A stretch of 64,000 nucleotides of DNA from Beta vulgaris subsp. vulgaris (Eukaryota > Streptophyta > Magnoliopsida > Caryophyllales > Amaranthaceae): positions 47,724,285 to 47,788,284 of the forward strand of contig NC_079204.1 of NCBI RefSeq assembly GCF_026745355.1, given 5' to 3'. The notes beneath the pieces were generated by a model. That model was not told where the DNA came from. It searched no databases and saw only the letters and a list, made by a program, of their open reading frames with translations. Each line of letters starts with the position of its first letter. Position 1 is the first letter of the stretch. Shown here in pieces: positions 1 through 12,289 of the stretch. Both the position numbers and the translations under genes were made by a program.

Positions 1-205
1 CTATCATATTATATATATTTCTTATTTTTGCGTCAATCTTATGTTCTTAACACGTAGCTTTTAATTTTCTATTATTTAATAACAACAAAATAACTTAATA
101 TAATGGTAACAACAAGATTAATAATAATTACCAATATTAACAATTAATAAGTACAACAACAACAATAATAATCCTTTTGAACAAATAGACTAGTAAATAA
201 TAATA

Positions 206-600
206 CTCCCTTTGTATTTTTTTTATCTTTCTCACTTAGAATCTTGACACTATTCATAATTAGATATAATCTTTTAGATTTTTCTCAATATATATGAAAA
301 AATAGTCATGTGGGGTCTTGTTTGATTCGTCTCAATGAGTATTTTTTTAATAATCAATTAGATCTGATCTGAACTGATCTGATCTGGTCTGATCTGATCT
401 GGTCTGATCTGATCTGAACTTATTTTTTGTGATCTGATCTGATCTGATTTTTCATGTGGGGTCTTGTTTGATTCGTCTCAATGAGTATTTTATTAATATT
501 CAATCTGATCTGGTCTGATCTGAACTGATCTGATCTGATCTGAACTTATTTTTTGTGATCTGATATGATCTGAACTTATTTTTTGTGATCTGATTAGATC
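206..600. repeat. Stowaway-like MITE left end running into a GATCTGA(A)CT satellite-like tract
   Basis: The left end resembles Stowaway-type termini (TACTCCCTTTGT after a TA). The interior carries a core (CATGTGGGGTCTTGTTTGAT) that recurs in other MITEs of this window. The core occurs twice, starting at 308 and 453, so a unit of about 145 bp is tandemly duplicated. Each copy is followed by an irregular array of GATCT, GATCTGA and GATCTGAACT units. No right terminus can be recognised, so the element is probably disrupted by expansion of the array. No coding potential. Confidence 0.5.
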
Positions 601-1129
601 TGAAATAAGCAAAAATAAGGTGAACTGAACATAGCGTATGTTGGATTCTTGGTCACCCTTTTTTCCCGTTAATTGATGCAATCTGATGAGGATAGGAGGC
701 GGAGGATTTGGTCACTTTTACACTTTTCACACATATCAATGCAAAACTTTGAGGACATATATGTTTAATTTTGTATTTATAAAAATTATAAAAAGTACAT
801 ATTAATAAAATACATATTATGATGAATCTAACAAAATCCCACATAACTATATTTTCATCTGCGTATAAATCACAAATGATGCTCAAAGTAAAATTTGTGA
901 ATAGTGTAAAATATCAAAGTGTAACAATTAAAATGAAAAGGAGAGAGTATGAATTTAAGATAAACTAATCAATATTGGGTCGTACTGATATGCTGATGCA
1001 CGGAGTTGTAAAAGGAGTATGTGGAAGATGTACATGGGATATTGTGAAAAAATAATGGATTTTCTTTTTTTTTTGTCAGAAACTATTTTATATTTTTTTT
1101 TACACCCTTCATTTAAAAATATAGTTTTA

Positions 1130-1772
1130 TTTCTATTTTAATTGTCCCAAAATATAGTTCTTGTTTCTATATATAGTTCCATTTTTTTTCCGTAATGTAC
1201 CTAGAGAAATCGTGTCCACTGTCCCTATCATTTATTTATTTCTTAAAATTAGTTTTTTGCTTTGCTTATTCAACCCAAGTCTTACAATTAATGCTCCTTC
1301 ACCAATATTTTCCATTTTCTCTCCTAAAATCACTTTTTCACATATAATCTTTATTTAAATAAACAAAAAAATATTTCTTATCCCTCTTAGGAGACGTTTG
1401 GTTCATATAGTAGTATGTGTTTGGAAGCAGGAATGAAATCAAGGTGGTATAGATTTGTAACTTGATACCTAATACCATGTGTTTGGGTTTTATTTGGGAA
1501 TGAACTTTTTTCTTCTATTTAATACCTAGAGGTAATGGTATGAGCCAAACCGACCTCCCCCCTTGAGTTTCTAACCCCATACCTTATGGGTTTGAGGTAT
1601 GGATTTTAAATCTATCAAATTATTAAACAAACACTGTATATGAATTTTGTTTATTCTAAACCCATACATCATACCAGAATCATATGAATCAAACGCTCCC
1701 TTAAATTTTACTTATCTTAATTTCGCTGAAAAAATAGAATCAAAAACTATATTTTGGGACGGGAGGAATAAT
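1130..1772. mobile_element. Degenerate Stowaway-like MITE, split by a nested MITE
   Basis: The right end (near 1745-1770) reads in reverse complement as CTCCCGTCCCAAAATATAG, the common Stowaway terminus. A related but degraded GTCCCAAAATATAG lies near 1145. The space between them is occupied mainly by a separate Tourist-like element at 1390-1700. Without that insert the outer element would be about 330 bp. The left boundary is uncertain. Confidence 0.45.
1390..1700. mobile_element. Tourist-like (PIF/Harbinger) MITE
   Basis: A 311-bp element flanked by TTA on both sides (1387-1389 and 1701-1703). The terminal inverted repeats are GGAGACGTTTGGTTCATAT on the left and, in reverse complement, GGGAGCGTTTGATTCATAT on the right. 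The 3-bp TTA duplication and the 'GTTTGGTTCATAT' style of terminus are typical of Tourist-like MITEs. It is nested in a Stowaway-like element. Confidence 0.75.
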
Positions 1773-3907
1773 ATATATCGTTCTATCATACCTTATTGAA
1801 AAAAATTTGTCAGATACTACTTTCTAGAACCTTTTTTATATATTGTGAAATCATACCTTTTGTCGATATTAGATAGTTGACTAAATATTTCGCAGTTGTC
1901 ACGTGACTTCTCATTTATTCTTTTTCACGTTTGCCAATACATAGGTTGTATCATTAATATATATAAAATATAAATATATAAAAGTTTAATTTTCGTAATG
2001 TACTCGATGAGACGAATCTAATAAGTAATAATACCCCATGTGAGTATGTCAAAACTTATTTGGGTTGCAACTATGACATGAAAATTTTAGACACAAATAT
2101 GAATTTGTAAAACTTAACATTGATTTACTTGTACAATGCAGACATGGAGCAAAACCGTAAGAGGCGCATCCAAGATTTTTATGGAGAAGCATTATAATCG
2201 TCACAGAATTTTAATTGATGACATGGTTTGAGATGTATGTATGTATGGAGAAGGGGGAATAAAGAAATCATGATCCCTTTCCTTCTCCTTTGATTTTTGT
2301 AAAGAAGTACTAATTGCAATATGCATCTATTTTACGTCACTTATATGTGATCAGTTCATTATTTTCTTCTATATCTTAATGAGTATCACATTTTAAAAAA
2401 AAAAAAATTCTCACATCAAGTAGAGAAATATATCACTTATTTAAATATGGAAGAAGTATTTTGTTTTGTTTTCTTGCACTAGTATTTTCTTTTTAGGAAA
2501 AGAATTTAATGTGGAATTATGTGTTATCTCTATCACAACGATAACAAAGTGTTAAATCTTAATTAAGATAAATTTTGCATTCACGTAATAGAAATTTCAA
2601 AATTTTCTTGATGCTTAAGTTTAGGTAGATGATACATGTTAACCACCCCTGTCAGAGCTAACATATGGTTCACGCCAAGTTGAGTTCATGTTGATTTTAC
2701 TGCTACGAGTCGAATCTACTTTAAACTAACCATTTTTTTCACGACCTTTGATTCTCACCCCATGTGTTTATAAAACAAACAGCCAACCAATTTATCAAGT
2801 ACACACATATCTAAGGCTCTGCAAAAATCACGTTCGAACCTGAATATGAGGTGCGATCATCAGTTCGCGTAAAATTCCGATTCTAGTTTTTTTTTCTAAT
2901 CCGGTTCTAGAAATTATTTGTAATATTTTTTTCAAACATTTTGATTTTTGACCTATCCTCTTCCCCATCCTTAAAATTCAAATGAAATGTTAATTCATTT
3001 CTTTAACTCCCTGCTTTGTCATCCTTCCTTTATGAGGTCTAATCAAATCCGAGAATATTAAAATCGAAACAAGTTTACATATGATTTTTTTCATGGCTAC
3101 ATTTTTGTTTTCACAAACATATTCAAACAGGTTCGGACCCAGACCAATCCTGGTTATTCTGGTCCATATCCAAACTGAACCTGATTTTTATGGCGCGGTT
3201 TATGGTCTCGGAAATTTCAAAATTCTGGTCCACGGGTTGAGATCAATTAGACCAATGCACAACCCTACATAAGTATCTATGAATTTTATTGATCAACCAC
3301 TAACTTTTTTCACCCAATTCATACAAAGGAATATCTCTCTTTAATCAATCATATACAACAACCAAAGAACAAAATCAACTAGTAAGAAAAGAATAACTTT
3401 TAACCATTACAAGCTAGCCTATCACTAATAATAACATTGCAATTAGATATATCTCTTCCAAACTTTCACTTTACTTTATTGCTTATGTGGTATATATTAT
3501 ACTTACTCCTTATCTGATAAAGATTTGTTCATTTTTTTACACTATTTTACCTATTCTGCTAATTACCATACTATCTAAAAACTGCATTATATCTTTTATC
3601 CAAATAAACAAAAATGATCAACTTTCATTTTGTCTCGTGTTTGTCTTGGTATCTATTGCTACTAGTATTTTTCGCACGTTATGCGTCCATTTCATATTGA
3701 CATTTTTTTTTCTCAACATCAGTTTTACAAAATTCTGATTCACGAATAGGCGTTTATAATTGTTTTTAATTTTTATTAATATATTTTTTAAAAATCAATT
3801 TTTCGTTGATTATTTTAGTTATTTGTTTATCATTATTCAAATATAATATTGAAATAATAAAATATTAGCAGTAGAAAGCTTGTGCTTGAATAAAGTGGAA
3901 GAAGTTG
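1773..3907. other. Intergenic stretch with no supported gene
   Basis: AT-rich sequence of more than 2 kb in which no exon, RNA gene or intact ORF can be supported. A degraded hAT-like segment may lie near 2812-3270, because its right end reads in reverse complement as TAGGGTTGTGCA. A matching left terminus and 8-bp duplication are not convincing. Nothing else is recognised. Confidence 0.4.
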
Positions 3908-4437
3908 TGTAACACCCCCGTTGACCCGAACCCCTCATCATTAAGTAAAACTCGAGGTTTGGGGGAAAAATAAATCCACGAGGGTTCGACTCGACGGATG
4001 GCGCTACCGCCGCACTTATCTCTTTGGAAATAAATGCAAGGCTAAGTTAAAAACAAACGAAACTCAAATTCATTAAACTTTACAACGAAGTAAATCGTTC
4101 ATTAAACAATACTAATTCCTTAAATGTTTCAGAGTCCTGCGGAAGCTAATCATATGCTAAGTGGATGACAACTCTAAATGATCTCCCTTTAGTTCCCCCG
4201 TCGATCACCCACCTGCACAAATACATTGAAAAGTAACAAGAGAGACAAGCTCCCAAAAATCAGAAAAACTGAGTATTCCAACTCCACCCCATAAAATACT
4301 TAAGTTGAAAATACTTGTAAAATAGTAGATTAATAGTTTTGGATGTCATAGCACATATACACATATATATACACTGAATGATCATATGATCATTAATTCA
4401 ATTAATCCACTTATTCAAGGAGAGGAAAGAGAACGCC

Positions 4438-4552
4438 AGTAAGCCGGGGTCAATCCCCTGTAACCACTTACTTCAAAATTATAGGTCGGGGCGAACCCCT
4501 GTAACCACCTACTTGTAGGGCGGGGCGAACCCTTGTAACCACCTACGGATAT
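4438..4552. repeat. Short tandem repeat of a GGGGC/GTAACCACCTAC unit
   Basis: Three diverged copies of a unit of about 40-50 bp containing 'CCCCTGTAACCAC(C/T)TAC', preceded by GGGG(C/T)..AA. The repeat lies inside the long TG...CA element and probably belongs to its LTR. Non-coding. Confidence 0.5.
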
Positions 4553-5013
4553 CATAATGGCCATAATAACAGAGTCTCTAGTATGCGCACCCCTTCTACT
4601 TGGATCACAACAAGATAGAAGGAAGACGGTAACAGAATAATCAGCATAGTAACCAGAGAACCTAGGGGCCGCTAACCATCATACAGGGAAACTGTTCATC
4701 ATTTCCACCGATATTTCACATTACGTGATTAACATGTTTTAATTCAAGTAATCACATAAATCACGTACACATTTACGTCCTCTTGTTCAATCCAGTGTGA
4801 ACATATTCAATCCATCATAATCTCAATCACTCATAGCGGTTTCAATAACTCATTTCATAAACACAACCGTCACTTGAGTTCATTTATCACTTCAGATTCA
4901 TAATCATTTCATTATCACAAGTTCTTACTAATTCCAACTTTCATAAAGTCTCAATATTAATAATGATAATAATATTCATGATAATCATAATGATATATAG
5001 TAATAGTAATAAC

Positions 5014-5067
<54 letters not shown>
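5014..5067. repeat. (AAT)n microsatellite
   Basis: An uninterrupted run of AAT triplets of about 54 bp within the long TG...CA element. A simple-sequence tract with no coding meaning. Confidence 0.95.
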
Positions 5068-5069
<2 letters not shown>

Positions 5070-5747
5070 TCATAATACTATAATAATAATACTCATAATA
5101 TTATTAAATGACATTAACCGATTTTAATAACGTTATAATAAATCTTTTCATATCGTACATCGTCTATGTCATGATTCATAATCGAAATCCATAGTCGTTA
5201 TCCATTTTGTCATTCGTATTCATAATCCGCATTAAGTCGATAATCATGATTATAGTCCATACTTATAAATTTTGTATAAGCACATAATCACGTAATCGAT
5301 TCGTTTTACGCTAACGGGATCTATGTTTAGATGGATATCGGAGATTACCTCGTGACGCGTGCCCAAAGTTAAGTTCACGAACGTATTAGCACTCTTGATA
5401 TTCCCCGTCTACGCAATTAGAGTCTACAATAGATGTTAACGAGATCTAAGTTAGTTATTAAATAACCCCTTTTTATAAAATATACTAACTTACAGAAAGT
5501 CTTAATGATCTTTAAGAGAGTTTGTAAATCAAAGTAAATCACTTATGAAATCATTTTAAGTACTCAAAGATTACTTTTCAACTTTATTTTATTAACTTGA
5601 ACAATTATGTAAACCTGAAAAACTAACTCTATTATACTCCTTGTTTCATTTTAGAAAATTAAGAAACATTTATCAAGTTTATCAAAGACTAAAAATACAA
5701 TTAAGTAGGCTAGTTTAGGAAATCATGGGTTTTGGTTTCAAAAATAA

Positions 5748-6042
5748 GGCCTTGTTTGGTTGACAAAACAATCATGGGAATTGCAAATTCCTAGGAAGTA
5801 GAAGTATATGAAGTTGTTTGGTTGGCAAAACCATGGGAATTTGCACTTCCTAAGAAGTTCTACTTCCTCCAAAATGGAGGAAGTTACTTACCTAGGTCCC
5901 CTTAGGTAAGTAGAGCTTCCCATAGGAAGTTCTACTTCCCATTGTCAACCAAACACAATTTTACACTTCCTAGAAATTTCAAATACATGGAAAAAATAAC
6001 TTCCTAGAAAGTATGACTTCCCATATACAACCAAACAAGGCC
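5748..6042. mobile_element. Tourist-like MITE nested in the long LTR-like element
   Basis: A 295-bp element flanked by TAA (5745-5747 and 6043-6045). The perfect termini are GGCCTTGTTTGGTTG and its inverted partner CAACCAAACAAGGCC. The interior holds repeated inverted AGGAAGT/ACTTCCT blocks, so the whole element can fold into a long hairpin. The TAA duplication and the terminus type indicate the PIF/Harbinger Tourist group. Confidence 0.85.
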
Positions 6043-7832
6043 TAAAAGTAAACAAAGTAAAACAAATAAAACTCAATATAAACAAAAAGAAAAGGAAGTT
6101 TTAAAATCTCAGTTTCTCAAACTGAGAAACAGAGCAAGAGGAACAATGGAAGGAGAGGCACGAAGCAGGGGAGGTGGAGTTTTGTGGCGGCTCGGTGTAA
6201 GGCGACCGGAGAAAGGCCAAGGCGTCGTGAAAAAGGATCGGGGTCAGGTGGTAGTATTAAGGGAGGCTGGTGGTTTTCGTGGTGGCTGGCGTGGAAGCTG
6301 TAACGACAGTAGGGGAGTTGCGTAGGAGAGGTGAGTCTGGCTGCAATGGGTTTGGGGGCTGGCGGTGTTGCGGCCGAATTCGGTGGTCGAGCAGGTGGTG
6401 CGGTGGTTCGAAGGACCAATTGTTCAATGGTGGATTGAAATTTCATTTTTATTTTATTCAATTTCAAAACCAAAAATCAGAAATTTAGGAAGAATAGAAA
6501 TGAATTGAAGCAAACCTTTTGATATTGTTTGCTTGAGTAATATGGTGAGTAAAGTTCAGTATTTTTAGGGGAGTTTTCGTCAGAAATCTAATGGTGGATG
6601 TGTGAGTTGTGAGTTTAGCTTTTGAAAAATTTACCCCTAATATCTGAAATGACGATTGAAATTCAATTATTTACCAACAAAGTTGAAATTTTTTTGTGTT
6701 GAAGCTCTTGGTTCGTGTGTGTTGTGAATTAGAAGAATAAGAAGGGAGGAGAGGGAGGTGTTGAAAATCTTGGTTCTTATGCTGTGAATCAAAAGAAGGA
6801 GTGAAGGAGATTTTTTTTTTTTTTTTTTTGAAAGAAAGAAAAGGGATTTCATTAATATTTCGCCAAACGGCACTTACAAGTCATTTCTGAAAAACATAAA
6901 ATTCTAATAGAAATACATATCACCCTAGAAATGTAAACATCGCAGATGTGACTTAATTTTGCCTTAATAAAAATCTTCATCTGAAGCAATGCAATCTGTG
7001 AGTTCGCTCTGGTTCGGCATACGATCTGCAGATGCGGAAATTTTGGGATGAACGTACTCCAATAGTCTTCTATAAATTTACAGAAGTTGTGAAACCCTAA
7101 TTCTTCAGGTTGAATCTCGAACTTCAACCAATGAGAATAATTTCTCATACCTAAAAACAAAAGAACCATACTCACAACTCCCATAGGGGAGAAGGAGATT
7201 TCCAAAACAGAAACTAAAAACCCCATAAAAGGGTTTGAGAAAATCTCATAAAGAGATACTAATTTATTGAACAAAACAAGAAAATGAACTAAAAACTGAA
7301 AATAAAAGGGAAAAAGGGGCTTACCATGGATGAAAAAATCCATGGCAGCCCCCTAATTGATGAAGAAGGGTAAGGGAGGCTAGGGTTTTAGAGAGAGAAA
7401 AGGAGAGGGGAGGCTAGGTTTTAAGGAGTGAAGGAGATGAAGATGATGAGTGGGGTGAATCACGTTTTCACCCCCTTTTTTTGTTTTTATTTTATTTTTA
7501 TTTTTTTCTTTTGGCTAAAAATCATATGGGTTATGGACTTGGCATTTGGGCTTTGTACTAATATGGATGGACAATTATGAATAGACAATTTGTATAAGGA
7601 TACCCATAAGAAATGTAAAAAGTTTAATTTATTTAGAAATAATGAAATGAATAATAAAACAAATAAATGATTTATTCTAAACTTGTTAAATAAATCAAAA
7701 ATAAATGAAATCATTATTTTAATAAACATAGTTATCAAATAAAATCACATTATCATAAAATAAATTTTGTGTGGAAATAGTATTAAACCTTAATAAATAA
7801 TAAAATAACTTCTGAAAATTCGGAGTATTACA

Positions 7833-8173
7833 AGTTATGTATCAGGTTTTCAATCGTTGAATATTAATAAAGTGGAAGATTTTGACTTATATAATAGAGA
7901 TTATCGAATAATGATAAACATTTAGCTTTTAAAATATTATTTGTGTAATTATTAATGTGAATCCAAGTTTTTATTTTTTTCTTCTGATTATGTCAATCAA
8001 TATTGTCAATTTAATTTTTTATCAGAGTTTTTCACATATATGTAAGAAAATGAAATAATACTCCTCAATTTAATATGTTTAATTGAAATTGAAATTTTAA
8101 ATAATAATTCCATTGTTTACTTGTTCAAGTCCATTTAAACTACGTGTTAAGATACATGTCATATTCATACTTA
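7833..8173. other. AT-rich intergenic sequence, nothing recognised
   Basis: About 340 bp of AT-rich sequence with no ORF, repeat terminus or RNA gene that can be supported. Confidence 0.4.
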
Positions 8174-8176
8174 TTA

Positions 8177-8552
8177 ACCTCTGATTTTTTGGACTGAATA
8201 AATGGAAATTCATTTTAGTTTAGTTTCGATCAGTTCAGTTTAGTTTAGTTCAAACTACAACTTATTGATTTTATTATTATTACTATTATTATTATTATTA
8301 TTATTATTATCATTATCCTTATTATTATTATTAGTATTAGTATTAATTATCAATATCAATGATGACAAAAATATTACTCTACTTGTAATTATTAATTATA
8401 CTCAATTCATTTCAGTTCATATCATATCAGTTCAAACCAGTTCAGTTCAGTTCATACTTATTCATTTTAGTTCTGTTATATTCAAACTTATTTATTTCAG
8501 TTTAGACTTATTCATTTCATTTTAGACTTATCCAGTCCAAAAGAATAGAGTA
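8177..8552. mobile_element. Tourist-like MITE with TTTTGGACTGRATAA termini
   Basis: The left end reads ACCTCTGATTTTTTGGACTG. The right end in reverse complement reads TACTCTATTCTTTTGGACTG. TTA flanks both ends (8174-8176 and 8553-8555). The interior is dominated by ATT triplets and TTCAGTT-type pentamers. A truncated left end of the same family appears at about 13653. The right TTA is shared with the next element. Confidence 0.65.
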
Positions 8553-8555
8553 TTA

Positions 8556-9339
8556 GGGCATGTTCTCTTCGGCATAAAACAGCTGAATTGTTGAACTGAG
8601 CTGAACTAAACTGAAGTGAATTGAACTAAATCGAATTGAATTAAATTGAATGTAATAAATATATAAATAATATTTAAACAATAATAATATGAATATTAAG
8701 TAGTAATTATAATGATAAGTAATAATAATGAATAATAATAGTATTTTGGATATTTTTAAATGATAGTTATAAATAAATTATATTAACAATCATAAATTAA
8801 TAATAATTAATGATAATAATAATTATTAATAATAATTATTCTATATTATTTGTATTAATATATTAATACTTGATGATGATTATATAATAAAAATATTATC
8901 TAAGAAGTAAATTAATATTACTATTTTAATAATTAGATTTAATAATATTTAGTAATAGAAATAATGATTGGATCGGACCGCGCAAAATTGCATCATAAAC
9001 CGTTTTGATGCGATTTGATTGGTTTATGGGCTAAAAAATATGGGTTTATTTGTGCTTTTGACCTAAACCATTTTCCTCCTAATAATAATAGTAATAATAA
9101 TGAGTAAAGCTATAAAAAAATATATAGAAATAATACATAGAAATAAGAATAATACTTAATAATAATAATAATAATACTTAATAATAATAATGATATAAAA
9201 AATAGATAATAATAATAATAAGAGTAATTAGTAAAATAAATTAGACCAACATAACAATAATATTTAATAAAATGGTTATAAAAGAATGGAGCTGAACTGG
9301 ACTGAACTGAACTGAAAATAAGTTGGGGAGAACATGCCC
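8556..9339. mobile_element. Tourist-like MITE with GGGCATGTTCTC termini
   Basis: A 784-bp element with termini GGGCATGTTCTCTTCGGC on the left and, in reverse complement, GGGCATGTTCTCCCC on the right. TTA duplications lie at 8553-8555 and 9340-9342. Subterminal GAACTGAACT pentamer arrays sit at both ends and the core is AT-rich. It abuts another TTA-type MITE directly. Confidence 0.75.
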
Positions 9340-12289
9340 TTAATTGTCATGTAGAAGATAGTTAAAAGTTTTGCTGATGTGCCGCTTAGTAATGAAGTTT
9401 GGCTGGATTACCTCATCCTTTAAATAAGGAAGGCCATGATCAACGCCTCAAATTATGGAAAAACTAATTACTTCCAAATTGAAAAATTCAGAAGATTGAT
9501 TTCATTATTTCTCTTGCTATATATATAAAGGAAAGAAAATGAACAATACAAGCCCAAAGGACGAGCGAGTTAGTATGCAAATTAGTAGGTGCACACGTCC
9601 GCATGGTGATTAAGGTGTGCACGATGAACATCAAACACTAAGTTATAAACATAAAAATCAATACCAATGAACATATACTAACAGAGATGTACATATGTTC
9701 ATTTGGCTTGTTAGCCATGTTACATGTTGTAACAGCTTGAACCCAATAGCCTAGTGAAAATACTTTTATCACTTTATATGTGTGGACAAAAATATTACAC
9801 ATAGGTATTGTCATTAATATTATTGTAGAAATCGTTTTTGAATAAGAAATCTACTTGCATATAAACTTAAACGATGCAATGGTTCGCTTAGGATCAAATT
9901 CATCATAGAAAAGTTCATTCATATAACCATAATAGGCCCAAAGAAGAGTGAATGACTACCAAAATTATGAATTAGTTAATTTTATTAAATCATATTTGGA
10001 GAAAATAGGAGGAATAAGTAAATCTTGGAAAAAAATTTAGAAGACAACATTGATGAATAACAAGTTCTATTTCAGATTTAAAACCTTAGACTATAACTCC
10101 TCTAAGGCCCAAGGATGAAGGGGAGAAAAATCTAAAAAAAAATATTTTGAACCCTTCCATATGTGGGTTAGGAATATCCATCATTTAGTTGAGTTAAGAA
10201 GAGATGTTGGAGCCCATATAAGGATTGAAGTTGGGTTAGGGACTGCTGGACATCAATTTAAAAAGGGAGTATTATCTCATTCAAAATAAAGAGGAAAGTC
10301 AAAGTTGGGGAATGAACTAAGTAGTAAACACCCCTAGGTTGACAACACAACTTTCAAAACTCATAAATTTCACTGTTTGGGAGTTACCCACTCTCCCTCC
10401 TCTTCCTTTTGTTGCGCGCTGACCAGGAGGTTTCCTCCTCCTCCTCTCTCTTTCTCTCTCTTTTTTTTTTTCTTTTCTTCTTCTTCCATGTTCATTCTCC
10501 CAAACCACTTTGAAGTAATCTAATCTAATTCTTTGTATGTAATTTTTCCAAAAAAAGAAGACTTGAAAATAAGTTTTTGGTAAGACATAAGTAGAGAAAA
10601 AAATCTCCATAGTAAGATAAGGGGGGCAAAAGAAAGTGAAAGCGTATGTTTTTCAAGTTGAGAATCAAGGTTAGATCGTGAAAATGATGATCACATGCAT
10701 CAACGAATTTGTGTAGATACTATAGTATCTGGGCTTTGAAACTAAAGAAACTAGGAAAGTGTTCAATTGAAAATTAGGGAGATTAAAGTACATAAGAATA
10801 CTCTTTTTCTACTATACCCTTTTTATTTTGTGAAAATATGTTGGATTGTATCAAAAATATGTGTGTATTAAACTAATTTAATGAGACTAGTACATGCATG
10901 TAAAATATTGAACCATATAATTTAATGTGATTGATTTTTGACTTACAAGTGATATCTGTTATGCATCCATCCAAGGGAGATTCATCACTAGTATAGCAAA
11001 AATTCAAATTTTTTTATTATGTGGTTTTTTTAAAAAAATGTTTATATGTATACAAATGAATACATGCATAATTACAAAATGGTGAAATTGCTGTTATATT
11101 TTAAAAGATCTTTACTCCTACCTGAATATTTATGAAGAAGTACTCAAAGAAAAGTGTCTTTGAATTGGATCAATTATTTGATGAACATTATTTTCGGATT
11201 GTTATGACATGTTACTGTAAATCGCACTTTTGGGCCACGAATTGAAACTCAAATTTTAGCTCTTTTCTGTTTCACGAGAAAATGTTCGTATTGAAAAGAT
11301 CGTTATTACTGGAGTAACGACTAGAAAGTTATGTTCATTTTAAATTTACTGTTTTTACTGGAATTATTCTGACGAAAGTTTCACATGTTCAAGTTAACTC
11401 AACCCTTTTAATAAAGTTCCACAATTTCTTTCTATCTTCATATTTAACTTTTATGTGGAATTGTTTGATGTAAAACGAAAGATTGCAAAAGAAGATTCAA
11501 GTCTTGCAAAGATTAGCAATACTATTATAGATGTGATTTTTACTTCCCCTTCATGGATGAATATGATTTCTTTGAAACAATAGTGGTATTGATAAACTAT
11601 ACATCTCAATTGTTTGCAAAAATAAATAATGGGAACAAGTGTTATAATGGGTAAAGGCCGGTACCAAATAAGGTACGGTATAAACAACAAGAAAAGCCCT
11701 TGGATGAAGGGTAATCTCCTTTCGAACCCTCGTTTGGCAGGTGAAGCCCAGCAAATTATGAATATGAGACATGTCCTAGTTAAGGTTTGAAAGCATAAAA
11801 ATTTAACGGTTGGGCAACGACCTCCATTAGTTTAGAGACAGTCGACTTCTTGTTTAGGGATGCCCTCTCTACTTGTAAGACTTTAGATGCTTAATACGGA
11901 AAAAGAGTTTCATATACCCAAACATCTAACCTAAGAACAAATTGCATAAACTAACATGAATCAAATAATATATCACATTATATACCTTTGATGCGTGAAT
12001 CCTCAAAGGTACTAACTTTCAAGTGAGATCTTATGAGAACGTCAAACGTCATTCCTCTAGTATTGGTCCACGAACAATTATGGTTAGATCACCATGTATG
12101 CTAGTACGGAAAGAGAAAACTTTTCACTCCTTAGTTTGTATGGTGCTAGGCCAAAAGGGAGGAAGAAGAGGAGTCTAAGTCTTTACCAAAAATCAGAATT
12201 TTTAGCAAAAAGATGATGATTAAATTCATTTGTAACCTCTATATCAATATATAGAGTTGTTACAATGGTGGTTTAATAAGGTTTAATTG
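9340..12289. other. Nearly 3 kb with no supported gene
   Basis: No convincing exons, RNA genes or TE termini were found. A C/T-rich low-complexity block sits at 10390-10480. Because a Copia remnant begins at about 12290 on the minus strand, part of the adjoining sequence (for example 12000-12289) could be its degraded 3' portion. No reverse-transcriptase core or LTR pair can be read there. Confidence 0.4.

Larger units (their letters stand above)
3908..7832 (-). mobile_element. Large TG...CA element, probable very long solo LTR (LARD/Gypsy-like)
   Basis: The segment begins TGTAACACCCCCG and ends CGGAGTATTACA. It therefore has TG...CA ends with the short inverted TGTAAYACYCC terminus common in plant Gypsy-type LTRs. 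It is flanked by AGTTG (3903-3907) and AGTTA (7833-7837), a 5-bp target duplication with one mismatch. No gag or pol motifs are visible in 3.9 kb. This favours a single oversized LTR left by recombination, or a non-coding LARD-type element. Inside are tandem units of GGCGAACCC..GTAACCACCTAC (about 4440-4550), an (AAT)n tract, a nested MITE and a GC-rich 6120-6410 block. The minus orientation is inferred from the terminus style only. Confidence 0.55.

Noticed and set aside
2812..3270. Possible hAT element with a CAACCCTA right end
   Set aside because: The left terminus and 8-bp duplication do not match convincingly. It is mentioned only as a possible decayed element.
6117..6488. Overlapping GC-rich reading frames on both strands in the long TG...CA element
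   Set aside because: They are Pro/Arg/Gly-rich mirror images caused by base composition. No domain, splice context or start context supports a gene, and the sequence lies inside a repeat.
6852..7343. 163-codon minus-strand reading frame
   Set aside because: It lies inside the putative LTR, has hydrophobic low-complexity composition and no recognisable motif.
8265..8525. Leu-rich frame that looks like membrane segments
   Set aside because: It is the translation of an ATT-type microsatellite and pentamer repeat.
10317..10610. 97-codon frame with an Arg/Glu/Lys-rich core
   Set aside because: The charged core comes from a C/T-rich low-complexity tract. No other evidence of a gene.
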